Source: SAR324 cluster bacterium | Lineage (GTDB): Bacteria > Bdellovibrionota > UBA2361 > JAAZON01 | NCBI GenBank assembly: GCA_012797725.1 | Contig: JAAZON010000396.1 | Coordinates: 1-6,154 of the forward strand | DNA length: 6,154 nt | Direction: 5' to 3' | Shown: positions 1-6,154 of the stretch, piece by piece | Position numbering within the stretch: the stretch's first letter is position 1 | How the letters are laid out: each line of letters begins with the position of its first letter | Translations under genes and position numbers: made by a program | The notes under the pieces: generated by a model | What the model was told of the DNA's origin: nothing | Databases searched by the model: none | What the model saw: only the letters and a program-made list of their open reading frames with translations

Positions 1-22
1 AAGATTGCTTTAAATATGCCAT
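1..22 (-). CDS. Possible start of a further downstream gene (only seven codons visible)
   Basis: Seven bases after the stop of the ArgRS-like gene the minus strand has an ATG (20-22) followed by an open frame to the window edge (MAYLKQS). The bases before it (AAAAGACGG) give at most a weak ribosome binding site. There is no terminator-like hairpin in these 29 bases, so the operon may well continue. The visible length is far too short to name a product, and the ATG may be fortuitous. Confidence 0.2.
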
Positions 23-29
23 CCGTCTT

Positions 30-1235
30 TTATTTGAACAAGCTTTCGGCTTGATTCAATGACATGATAACCGAGAATATTCGAGAAAGACTATATATTA
101 TTTCAGCCCCTGAATGCTCAATATTTGCCCTTAAGGCCTGACGTAGCGCTGGTTGATTAAGCGATACGCTTAGGCTCAGAGCTATTTGACGAAGCGCGTC
201 ATTAAAAAGTTCAACTTCCGCATGAGTACAAACCCGTGAAAGCAAAAACGGATATTGCGCTCTATAAAGTCCAAGCCTCGGAAGTATTGTGGCATCACAA
301 GCACTGCATAATCCTTCTTTCTCACTTTTTAAGGGTTCCACTTCGATTTTTCTAATTCTTTCCACCAAGGATTTCAAGAACCATACTAAATTCTCTCTTT
401 CAAAGAATCTAGGTACGAAGAGATCTAGCTCATCTGCCTGGAGTGGGCTACCTAAATAAAGCATCAAAGACCACAAATCATCATCAGATGCTTGGGTGAT
501 ATATGCTGGAGCTATGAAGCTCTCACTGCCAGATGACCAATTAGGATCGGGAGTTCTCAGAATGCGCTTGGATTGCTTATATATTGCCTTCTTAAAAACT
601 TCTTGAAAACAATCTTTGGGTAAAGAAGTGCTTGCTAGCCAAACGAACACTTGATCATTGCCTGCTGCAGCTATCGCATTTAAAAGGTAAGAAACAGCAT
701 CCGATGCTGGCGTAGCCTCCGTTTCACGATGTTCAAGAAGCAAATGTCTATAAGCCTCAAGAACTCCACCCTCTGGAAGCTTCCGCTCTCCAACATATAG
801 AGAACAATGAATACCTTGAGATCTCATCACTAGATATTGCTCAAAGGCCAAAGATGCCACACGAACAAACGCCATTGGAGATGAACAAGAAAGATATGTT
901 GGAAGAATTATGGATGAAGATTCAACAGTAGGCAGTTCAATTATTCTCTTGAAGGCAGCTTCATCGAAATAATTAGGTAAAAACTCAAGAACTAGAAAAT
1001 TACCATCACGCTTTAGAGACAGCTCTTCGAAACTTGAAAGATTCAACAACAAGTTTTCAGCAATAATGCCGGGACTCAAGTTGACTTCGGAGGATAAAGA
1101 CACACAGAAATCAGATGAAAAATGACCATTTTCCTTGGCAATTAATGGCCTAAAGGTACAGGGGCTTTTCACTCCTGGCCACAATCTCTCAGCAATAGCC
1201 TCAAGTTCTTTATTTAATGTAACCTTAGTTAGCAT
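30..1235 (-). CDS. Degenerate arginyl-tRNA synthetase-like protein, probably non-catalytic
   Basis: At first sight this 401-residue protein has no obvious family, but several blocks line up in order with ArgRS as I remember it. Residues 40-95 follow the N-terminal additional domain: SPGIIAENLL (54-63) matches the APRQIAEEIV type segment, and DGNFLVLEFLPNYF (77-90) the GPGFINFYM strand. LSCSSPMAFVR (115-125) then falls on SANPTG..HLGHAR, with the following helix up to G141 matching without a gap, but the HIGH histidines are absent. DQVFVWLAS (194-202) resembles the ArgRS strand before HHG. SPLQADELDL, then ENLVWFLKSLVERIRKI (263-297), resembles the SPLDFDLDL...NPVYYVQYAHARI region. No KMSKS is visible, and the nucleotide-binding domain is far shorter than in ArgRS (about 560 residues in all). 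The C-terminal 100 residues are helical, weakly like the DALR anticodon-binding domain. The ATG overlaps cca by 11 bases with no clear Shine-Dalgarno site, so coupling to cca is likely. A tRNA-binding role is inference. Confidence 0.55.
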   Translation of the reverse strand: MLTKVTLNKELEAIAERLWPGVKSPCTFRPLIAKENGHFSSDFCVSLSSEVNLSPGIIAENLLLNLSSFEELSLKRDGNFLVLEFLPNYFDEAAFKRIIELPTVESSSIILPTYLSCSSPMAFVRVASLAFEQYLVMRSQGIHCSLYVGERKLPEGGVLEAYRHLLLEHRETEATPASDAVSYLLNAIAAAGNDQVFVWLASTSLPKDCFQEVFKKAIYKQSKRILRTPDPNWSSGSESFIAPAYITQASDDDLWSLMLYLGSPLQADELDLFVPRFFERENLVWFLKSLVERIRKIEVEPLKSEKEGLCSACDATILPRLGLYRAQYPFLLSRVCTHAEVELFNDALRQIALSLSVSLNQPALRQALRANIEHSGAEIIYSLSRIFSVIMSLNQAESLFK

Positions 1236-2391
1236 CGTCCACTACAACATTCCCTGTCTCATCAGGAAGTAATCCTTTTCTCCTTAGAGCTGCACTAAAC
1301 TCCATCCTTTTCTCAGGATCCTCTTCCACTGCCTCACCTAACAAAAGCGCTTCCTCGGAAAATCCTCTAAGAGAGGTTGCTGAACGAAGCTTCCTTATAT
1401 CTTGAGATATGCTTTCTCGCTGTTCTTTACTCAGACTTGCTGCCCTGAATAAGGCCGGCTCAGGCTCTTCCTCAGAATAATACACGAAAATACGAAGCGC
1501 AGTTGAAAACAACAATTCTGACTGTCTTTTCTTTAAAGGCCTTGCAAGCCTTAGAAGAGCGCTTCTTGTATCTTCGATCTTGTCAGGGGCAACACATGGG
1601 AGAGCTTTGAGAATTCCACAACGATCCAACAAACTGAATACATCGCTCGGACTTTTTTCACTCAGAGCTTTCTTCAATTCACTTAAAATCCTAAACCAGG
1701 AAATAGATTGCAAAGACTGATGACTAATAGAATCCTTTAACGCCTCAAGTGTAGACGACTCAATTTCTCCACCTATTCGTGCTGCATAACGGCAGGCTCT
1801 AAAGACGCGAGTCGGATCGTCGACAAAACTTTTCTCATGTAAAATACGAATCAACCTCGACTCTAAATCTTCCAATCCGTTAAAGTAGTTTAAAACCTTT
1901 GCTTTTAGTAACGTGTCAAGACAGCCTTCGGATTGCAGAATCGCAACCAAATCGCCCAATCTAATAGCCAGAGAATTGATAGTAAAATCACGCCTCTTTA
2001 AGTCATCATGAATACTTGCTGGCTTAATCTTAGGCAATGCACCTGGACACACATAAATTTCCGTTCGTGCCGTTGCAATGTCAAACTCTGGTATCAAATG
2101 AAAAGCTTCCGGGGCTTCGACTTTAAAAGTCAAGAATGCTGGGTGCTTTCTAAGTTTACCCTTCAATGCTTTGGCGGCATGGATTGCAAAAGCTTCGGCG
2201 TCCTTTTCAAGCACAAAATCAATATCCGGCTTATTTGATTGAAGCGAATCTAATAGGATGTCTCTAATAAAGCCACCAACCACATAAACTTCCCGGCTAT
2301 TCTTTGACGCTAGAGAATCCAATGTTTGTAAAAAATCAAGTTGAAGTGGACTAACTGATTTTTGCCCGACCGAAGAAGGCTTTTCACTCAC
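1225..2391 (-). CDS. cca: CCA tRNA nucleotidyltransferase (class II nucleotidyltransferase / poly(A) polymerase family)
   Basis: The enzyme adds CCA, or part of it, to tRNA 3' ends from CTP and ATP without a nucleic acid template, in the cytoplasm. The start is GTG (2389-2391), supported by AAGGAG seven bases upstream. In the 388-residue product the nucleotidyltransferase head shows VVGGFIRD (37-44) and the metal-binding pair D56-I-D58, with D104 (EFDIATART) as a likely third acidic residue. The segment YVCPGALPKIKPASIHDDL (113-131) fits the flexible loop that full CCA- or A-adding enzymes keep and CC-adding enzymes lack. RRDFTINSLA (133-142) follows. DDPTRVFRACRYAARIG (191-207) is the nucleotide-selecting motif plus neck helix, with DDxxR where E. 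coli has EDxxR. The rest is a helical body and tail for tRNA binding. I see no HD phosphohydrolase motif and no CBS or DHH domain. The DDPTR form and the loop favour a CCA- or A-adding enzyme over a poly(A) polymerase, but specificity cannot be fixed from sequence alone. It overlaps its neighbours by 8 and 11 bases. Confidence 0.9.
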   Translation of the reverse strand: MSEKPSSVGQKSVSPLQLDFLQTLDSLASKNSREVYVVGGFIRDILLDSLQSNKPDIDFVLEKDAEAFAIHAAKALKGKLRKHPAFLTFKVEAPEAFHLIPEFDIATARTEIYVCPGALPKIKPASIHDDLKRRDFTINSLAIRLGDLVAILQSEGCLDTLLKAKVLNYFNGLEDLESRLIRILHEKSFVDDPTRVFRACRYAARIGGEIESSTLEALKDSISHQSLQSISWFRILSELKKALSEKSPSDVFSLLDRCGILKALPCVAPDKIEDTRSALLRLARPLKKRQSELLFSTALRIFVYYSEEEPEPALFRAASLSKEQRESISQDIRKLRSATSLRGFSEEALLLGEAVEEDPEKRMEFSAALRRKGLLPDETGNVVVDDAN

Positions 2392-3637
2392 TTGTCGTCT
2401 CCTTCTTCAAAAAATCCTCAATACCAGATGCAATGCCTCTTGCTACCTGTTTCCGATATTCAGCGTCCGCTAACAAGCTACCGTCTTTTGCATTGTCTAT
2501 ATATCCCATCTCTATCAGCACACAAGGCATATGGGCTCCTACCAGCACATAGAATGGGCCTTTGTGTATTCCCAAATCTGCCATTGGATGGCCAACTTCT
2601 CGAAGCTGCGTTAAAATCTTTTCATGCACGGAATCTGCAAGCTTCTTCGATCCTTCTGCTTTTCCAGATTGTATTAGATCGCTCACAATAAACCGAAGAT
2701 CCCCGGGACTTGAGTCTTCATCTAAGGTTGCGTTCTCCCTGGCTGCAAGTTTTAGTGCCGCTTCATTGTTTGAATTGTCCAGAACATATGTCTCTAGGCC
2801 TGAATTATGTGAACCAACAGAGGCATTCGCGTGGAGACTGACATAAACTGCCGCATTTGAAGAATTTGCCAAAGCAGCTCTTTCAGCAAGCGGCACAAAA
2901 ACATCACTTTCTCTCGTCAGGACAATCTCAAATCCCTTCTGGGTCAAAAATTCTTCCACTTCCAATGCAACACTTAAGACCACATCTTTCTCAAAAAGAT
3001 TGCCAATTCCAACTGCCCCTCGATCTTCCCCTCCATGTCCCGGATCTATTACAATGCGAGGACCCTTCCCCTCTTCGCTCTCATTTTGAATCTCATCCGA
3101 TTCTGTCGTCCCAGCATTAGTCTTTCCATTTTGCTCCAAAGACTTCTTTTCGAGTCGTTCTCTTGCAACTGATGCCATGTCACTTTTTGGGTAATCTGTC
3201 AAAATTTTCTGATAGGATATCATAGCGTCGGCATCCCCTCGTTTTGACTTTAAGTCTCCTTTCATAAGAAGAGCATCATCTGCAATATCACTTTCTGGAT
3301 AAACACTAGCTATTTCTTCTAGACCACTCAAAGCCAGATTCATTGTCTCTTCTTCCAGATAAGCATCAGCAATGCAAGCTGAAAGTATTGCCCCATAATA
3401 AAGGGCTACTGGCGCATTTTTTGACTTCTTTTTTTTACCTGCATAACTAAGAAGTTCAGCAGTTAGAGCTTTCCACTCATCCACTCGTATGACTTCTGGA
3501 TCCGTATTACGAAGTGACAAATAGCGCTGTTTTAAACTATCAAAATCAGGATCAACCGAAGAAGGAATTGATAAGCTCGGAACTAAAATGCATGAAATAA
3601 AAAAAACCATCAATTGGACTTTATTGCAGGATCTCAT
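2384..3637 (-). CDS. Secreted N-acetylmuramoyl-L-alanine amidase, Amidase_3 family, with TPR-like N-terminal region
   Basis: This is a zinc amidase that cuts the bond between N-acetylmuramic acid and the stem peptide of peptidoglycan, probably in the periplasm during cell separation or wall turnover. I chose the ATG at 3635-3637 (417 residues) because AGGAGG lies six bases upstream. The longer 436-residue frame from 3694 has no Shine-Dalgarno site and would put a polar stretch ahead of the signal peptide. Residues 1-24 form a Sec signal (MRSCNK, then a hydrophobic run ending near SLS-IPSS). Residues about 79-165 are helical and TPR-like (ALLMKGDLKSKRGD, then ISYQKILTDYPKS). An acidic linker follows (166-192), then the Amidase_3 domain (193-412). 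Likely zinc ligands are H201 (DPGHGG), E216 (LFEKD) and H269 (SLHAN), and the catalytic glutamate is E376 (LIEMGYID). The segment FIVSDLIQSGKAEGSKKLAD (about 317-336) lies where AmiC-type enzymes carry a regulatory helix, so activation by an EnvC- or NlpD-like partner is possible. The end overlaps the next gene by 8 bases. Confidence 0.93.
   Translation of the reverse strand: MRSCNKVQLMVFFISCILVPSLSIPSSVDPDFDSLKQRYLSLRNTDPEVIRVDEWKALTAELLSYAGKKKKSKNAPVALYYGAILSACIADAYLEEETMNLALSGLEEIASVYPESDIADDALLMKGDLKSKRGDADAMISYQKILTDYPKSDMASVARERLEKKSLEQNGKTNAGTTESDEIQNESEEGKGPRIVIDPGHGGEDRGAVGIGNLFEKDVVLSVALEVEEFLTQKGFEIVLTRESDVFVPLAERAALANSSNAAVYVSLHANASVGSHNSGLETYVLDNSNNEAALKLAARENATLDEDSSPGDLRFIVSDLIQSGKAEGSKKLADSVHEKILTQLREVGHPMADLGIHKGPFYVLVGAHMPCVLIEMGYIDNAKDGSLLADAEYRKQVARGIASGIEDFLKKETTSE
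2399..2404 (-). promoter_or_regulatory. Ribosome binding site for cca, inside the end of the amidase gene
   Basis: On the minus strand AAGGAG is followed by seven bases (ACGACAA) and then GTG at 2389-2391. The site supports the GTG start. The amidase stop TGA (2384-2386) falls inside the first codons of cca in the string GTGAGTGA, an arrangement that favours translational coupling. Confidence 0.75.
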
Positions 3638-6154
3638 TTGACTCCTCCTCGTCCAGAAGCTCTGTTCGCAAGGTATGCAACAAATTAAGCGCATCGATTG
3701 GGGTCATGTGCGAAATATCAATATCTTTAATTCTTTCCATCATGATAGATAATTGCTTCAACATGGAATTTTGTTCTTCAGCAGTTCCCGAGTGTGTATC
3801 TTCTTCCTCAAGAAAGATGGGAGCATCAAACAAATTTTGCTGGACTGGATTGAGTGTTCCACCCTGCTCGCTTCTCTGGTGTTGAATAATTTCCCTCGAA
3901 CGCTTTATTAGTGCAAGTGGGAGCCCTGCAAGTTTCGCAACTTCAATGCCATAAGATTTACTCGCTGCCCCGTCGCAAATATGGTGAGTGAAAATTATAT
4001 GCCCATCTTTTTCCACCGATCCTACGGAGAGATTTTTAACTGTTGAATATAATTCCTCCAAGATCGTAAGCTCATGAAAGTGGGTTGCAAAAAGAGTCCG
4101 GCATTTGACCCGAAGCACCAACCATTCAAGGATTGCTTGAGCCAATGCCAGTCCATCCGCTGTAGCGGTACCTCGTCCAATTTCATCAATAACCACTAAG
4201 GAGTGTTCGGTCGCATTCTTCACAATAGCAGCAGCCTCTCGCATTTCCACCATAAAAGTGGAATCTCCTTCTACCATATTATCTGACGCACCTATTCTCG
4301 AAAAAATCCGATCAACAAGTCCAATGCGAGCACGTCTAGCCGGCACAAAAGAACCTATCTGAGCCATTATTACTATAAGGGCATTCTGCCTCAAAAACGT
4401 AGACTTTCCACCCATGTTCGGGCCGGTAAGTACAACACATCGAGCAGATTCATCAGATAGCCCAAGTGTGTTCGGGATAAAATCAGGCCCAAGCAATTTT
4501 CCCAAAACAGGATGCCGGCCTTCTTGTATATTCAATTCTCCCGTTTCCAGAATTTCAGGTTCAATATAGGCTTCACGCTCAGCAACCTCCGCGAGCGCTA
4601 CTAGAGTATCGGCAGTTGCCAATAATGTCCCTATTTGCCGAACTACCTCAGAATAATTCCGAATTTGATCTCGAAGTTGGTTGTATAAATCCTTTTGCAA
4701 TCTGATTTCTTTACTTTCTGCACTTAATATTTCATGCTCACGCATTCTAAGGTCTTCTGTGGTAAAACGCTCTCCGTTAACAGTTGTTTGCTTTCGAATA
4801 TAATGCGGCGGCACTTTATGGAGGTTTGCTTTTGTCACCTCAATGAAAAACCCAAATGCCTGCGTAAATCGAAGCTTGAGTGATTGAATCCCCGTTTTCT
4901 CCCTCTCTTCCTCTTCAAGGGACGCAATCCACTGTCGACCATGAGATCTCAATCCTCTTAACCGATCCAGCTCTTCATTGTAACCTTCTCGTAAAATCTC
5001 TCCCTCGTTAAAAGATGGAGAGGGATGTTCTACCAGCGCTGACTTTAAAATCTCAACAAATTGGGATGGATACTCTAGCCTAGAGTTCAGCTCGCTAATT
5101 AGAGAGCCACTTCCATCATGCGCCATTTTCTCGCATTCTTTGAAAATTTCCTTTAGATCAGGGATCCGTAAGAACGAATCTCGCAATGCAGCAAGTTCGT
5201 TTGGTGCGACAACTCCTAAGGCTATGCGAGCAGCGATACGCTCACAGTCCGGGAAAAACTTCAAAATTTCCCGAAAGGAATTTCTAAGAGAAGGAACTTT
5301 CAGAAGCAGTCTTACTGAAGATAGTCTTTCCTCTATTTTTCTTGCTGATTTCAAAGGTGCACTTAACCAACGTCGAAGAAGCCTAGAGCCTTCTGGAGAA
5401 ACAGTTGAGTCTAAAACGCCATATAGACTGTATTCTTTATTAAAATCTCGATTATTTCTAAGAATCTCCAAACTATCACGAGTGGTTGCATCAATATTTA
5501 GGACATCCTCATAAGTTCTCTGATATATGTCACGGAACTGAACTCCTAAACCGACCGTAGTTTCATCTACATATTGGGCAAGTAAGCGCACTGCGTGCCT
5601 TGTCGATGGCGCAAGGTTTCCATAATTCACTATGCTCGACAGACTTTCATCAATGCTAGTGCCAAGAGCAACTTCATTGCGAAATTTCACTCTATTAGAT
5701 CCGATTTGTTCTGAGATTTCCCGAACCCACTGCACACGCCTATCGATCTTCTTTTGGCCTAGACTAGACGGAAGTACGACTTCAGCAGCAGAAAGACGCT
5801 GAAGCTCAAGAGCTATCTCTCCCACTGCGACATCTTCTAAAACTTCGATAATCCCAGACTGGACTGTTGTAGCAGCGATAGAAAAACCCTTTCCAGTTCC
5901 AGAATAAACTGCCGCAACCATATTGTCAGTTGTCTCGCTTTTTACAGACCCAAGAAGTCGAATCCCTGGGGTTATTATTCGTTCAAGAAAGCGATCAACC
6001 GCAACTCCACTCTTAACAGGACCTTCCGCCTGCGAGACTATTGCCACCGAATAACCAGCATCAATCAAGCGCTCTGCATAAGAATCGACTACAGCAAGTG
6101 GAACACCGCACATTGGAATCGGATCAACACTCTTTTTATCTCGACTGGTGAGAG
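3621..6154 (-). CDS. mutS: DNA mismatch repair protein MutS (5' end truncated by window edge)
   Basis: MutS recognises mismatches and small loops in newly replicated DNA and, with MutL and ATP, starts their repair. The frame stays open to the right edge, giving 843 visible codons. The first internal ATG (6111-6113, MCGVP) is not the start: the residues before it (TSRDKKSVDPIP) are typical MutS. About 55-65 residues, including the mismatch-reading Phe-X-Glu site, should lie outside. Counting from that Met, I see the end of domain I (1-50), a divergent connector (about 55-165), the core and lever (DSTVSPEGSRLLRRWL, 235-250), the clamp (about 370-480) and the ATPase. The ATPase has Walker A GPNMGGKST (564-572), an EGDSTFM signature (615-621), Walker B VVIDEIGRGT (640-649) and FATHFHEL (675-682). 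QQNLF (758-762) fits a beta-clamp-binding motif, and the C-terminal helix TPIDALNLL resembles the MutS oligomerisation tail. The C-terminal end overlaps the amidase start by 17 bases. This is MutS1, not MutS2, because it has clamp and connector domains and no Smr domain. Confidence 0.97.
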   Translation of the reverse strand, partial: LTSRDKKSVDPIPMCGVPLAVVDSYAERLIDAGYSVAIVSQAEGPVKSGVAVDRFLERIITPGIRLLGSVKSETTDNMVAAVYSGTGKGFSIAATTVQSGIIEVLEDVAVGEIALELQRLSAAEVVLPSSLGQKKIDRRVQWVREISEQIGSNRVKFRNEVALGTSIDESLSSIVNYGNLAPSTRHAVRLLAQYVDETTVGLGVQFRDIYQRTYEDVLNIDATTRDSLEILRNNRDFNKEYSLYGVLDSTVSPEGSRLLRRWLSAPLKSARKIEERLSSVRLLLKVPSLRNSFREILKFFPDCERIAARIALGVVAPNELAALRDSFLRIPDLKEIFKECEKMAHDGSGSLISELNSRLEYPSQFVEILKSALVEHPSPSFNEGEILREGYNEELDRLRGLRSHGRQWIASLEEEEREKTGIQSLKLRFTQAFGFFIEVTKANLHKVPPHYIRKQTTVNGERFTTEDLRMREHEILSAESKEIRLQKDLYNQLRDQIRNYSEVVRQIGTLLATADTLVALAEVAEREAYIEPEILETGELNIQEGRHPVLGKLLGPDFIPNTLGLSDESARCVVLTGPNMGGKSTFLRQNALIVIMAQIGSFVPARRARIGLVDRIFSRIGASDNMVEGDSTFMVEMREAAAIVKNATEHSLVVIDEIGRGTATADGLALAQAILEWLVLRVKCRTLFATHFHELTILEELYSTVKNLSVGSVEKDGHIIFTHHICDGAASKSYGIEVAKLAGLPLALIKRSREIIQHQRSEQGGTLNPVQQNLFDAPIFLEEEDTHSGTAEEQNSMLKQLSIMMERIKDIDISHMTPIDALNLLHTLRTELLDEEESNEILQ
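3644..3649 (-). promoter_or_regulatory. Strong ribosome binding site for the amidase, inside the end of mutS
   Basis: On the minus strand the sequence reads GAGGAGGAGTCAAATG, so a perfect AGGAGG sits six bases before the ATG at 3635-3637. It decides the amidase start against the upstream in-frame ATG at 3692-3694, which has no such site. The same bases encode the Asp-Glu-Glu-Glu-Ser run near the MutS C-terminus. Confidence 0.85.

Noticed and set aside
30..1235. A functional ArgRS, or alternatively a decaying pseudogene
   Set aside because: HIGH and KMSKS motifs are missing and the core is much too short for a working enzyme. The intact 401-codon frame, neatly overlapping cca, speaks against simple decay.
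2008..2691. Plus-strand open frames at 2008-2238 and 2362-2691
   Set aside because: They lie wholly opposite convincing minus-strand genes, and their translations resemble no protein family and look like shadow composition.
2562..3120. Plus-strand open frames at 2562-2846 and 2857-3120
   Set aside because: Both are antisense to the conserved amidase domain and have no recognisable motif or ribosome binding site that I could support.
3580..3637. Amidase as a lipoprotein, because a Cys follows FFIS in the signal region
   Set aside because: The lipobox would be poor (Phe at -3) and the residues after the Cys are still hydrophobic (ILVP), so an ordinary cleaved Sec signal fits better.
3638..3694. 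Amidase start at the upstream ATG, giving 436 residues
   Set aside because: It lacks a Shine-Dalgarno site, lengthens the overlap with mutS to 74 bases and puts a polar 19-residue stretch in front of a good signal peptide, whereas the ATG at 3635-3637 has a perfect AGGAGG.
5140..5514. Plus-strand 124-codon open frame
   Set aside because: It is antisense to the MutS core domain. Its Arg- and Ser-rich translation is the kind expected from the reverse of a coding frame.
6111..6113. This ATG as the MutS start
   Set aside because: The frame continues upstream to the window edge with conserved MutS residues (DKKSVDPIP before MCGVP), so it is an internal methionine.
1..6154. Mobile elements, CRISPR arrays, tRNA or rRNA genes, internal terminators, attachment sites
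   Set aside because: No inverted or direct repeats, cloverleaf-like segments or hairpin plus T-run stood out by eye, and the coding sequences leave almost no free DNA.

Overview
All the DNA in this window is read from the minus strand. It holds four tightly packed genes, which in transcription order (right to left) are mutS (its 5' end lies beyond the right edge), a secreted N-acetylmuramoyl-L-alanine amidase, a class II tRNA nucleotidyltransferase (CCA-adding type) and a 401-residue protein that I read as a degenerate arginyl-tRNA synthetase relative. Consecutive genes overlap by 17, 8 and 11 bases, so there is no intergenic DNA between them. No internal promoter or terminator is visible. 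This looks like one operon whose promoter lies beyond the right edge. After the last gene only 29 bases remain, with no hairpin, and a possible start of a further gene.

The organism is a bacterium with AT-leaning DNA and ordinary bacterial coding: one GTG start and clear Shine-Dalgarno sites before two genes. The amidase has an export signal, a TPR-like N-terminal part and an Amidase_3 domain with a helix-like insert as in the AmiC group. That suggests a Gram-negative envelope, perhaps a member or relative of the former Deltaproteobacteria. The taxonomic guess is weak, because it rests on general resemblance and remembered gene neighbourhoods, not on a search.

The three recognisable genes are housekeeping: mismatch repair, septal or cell-wall peptidoglycan cleavage, and tRNA 3'-end maturation. 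They share no pathway, so their clustering probably reflects co-transcription of growth-related functions. The last gene is the most interesting. Its N-terminal part resembles the ArgRS additional domain 1. The segment where ArgRS carries its HIGH motif aligns without gaps but lacks the motif. The nucleotide-binding domain is shortened, no KMSKS motif is visible, and a C-terminal helical segment again resembles ArgRS. The reading frame is intact and embedded in the operon, which argues for a retained non-catalytic role, possibly tRNA binding, next to a tRNA-processing enzyme. I found no mobile element, CRISPR array, RNA gene or defence-like system.
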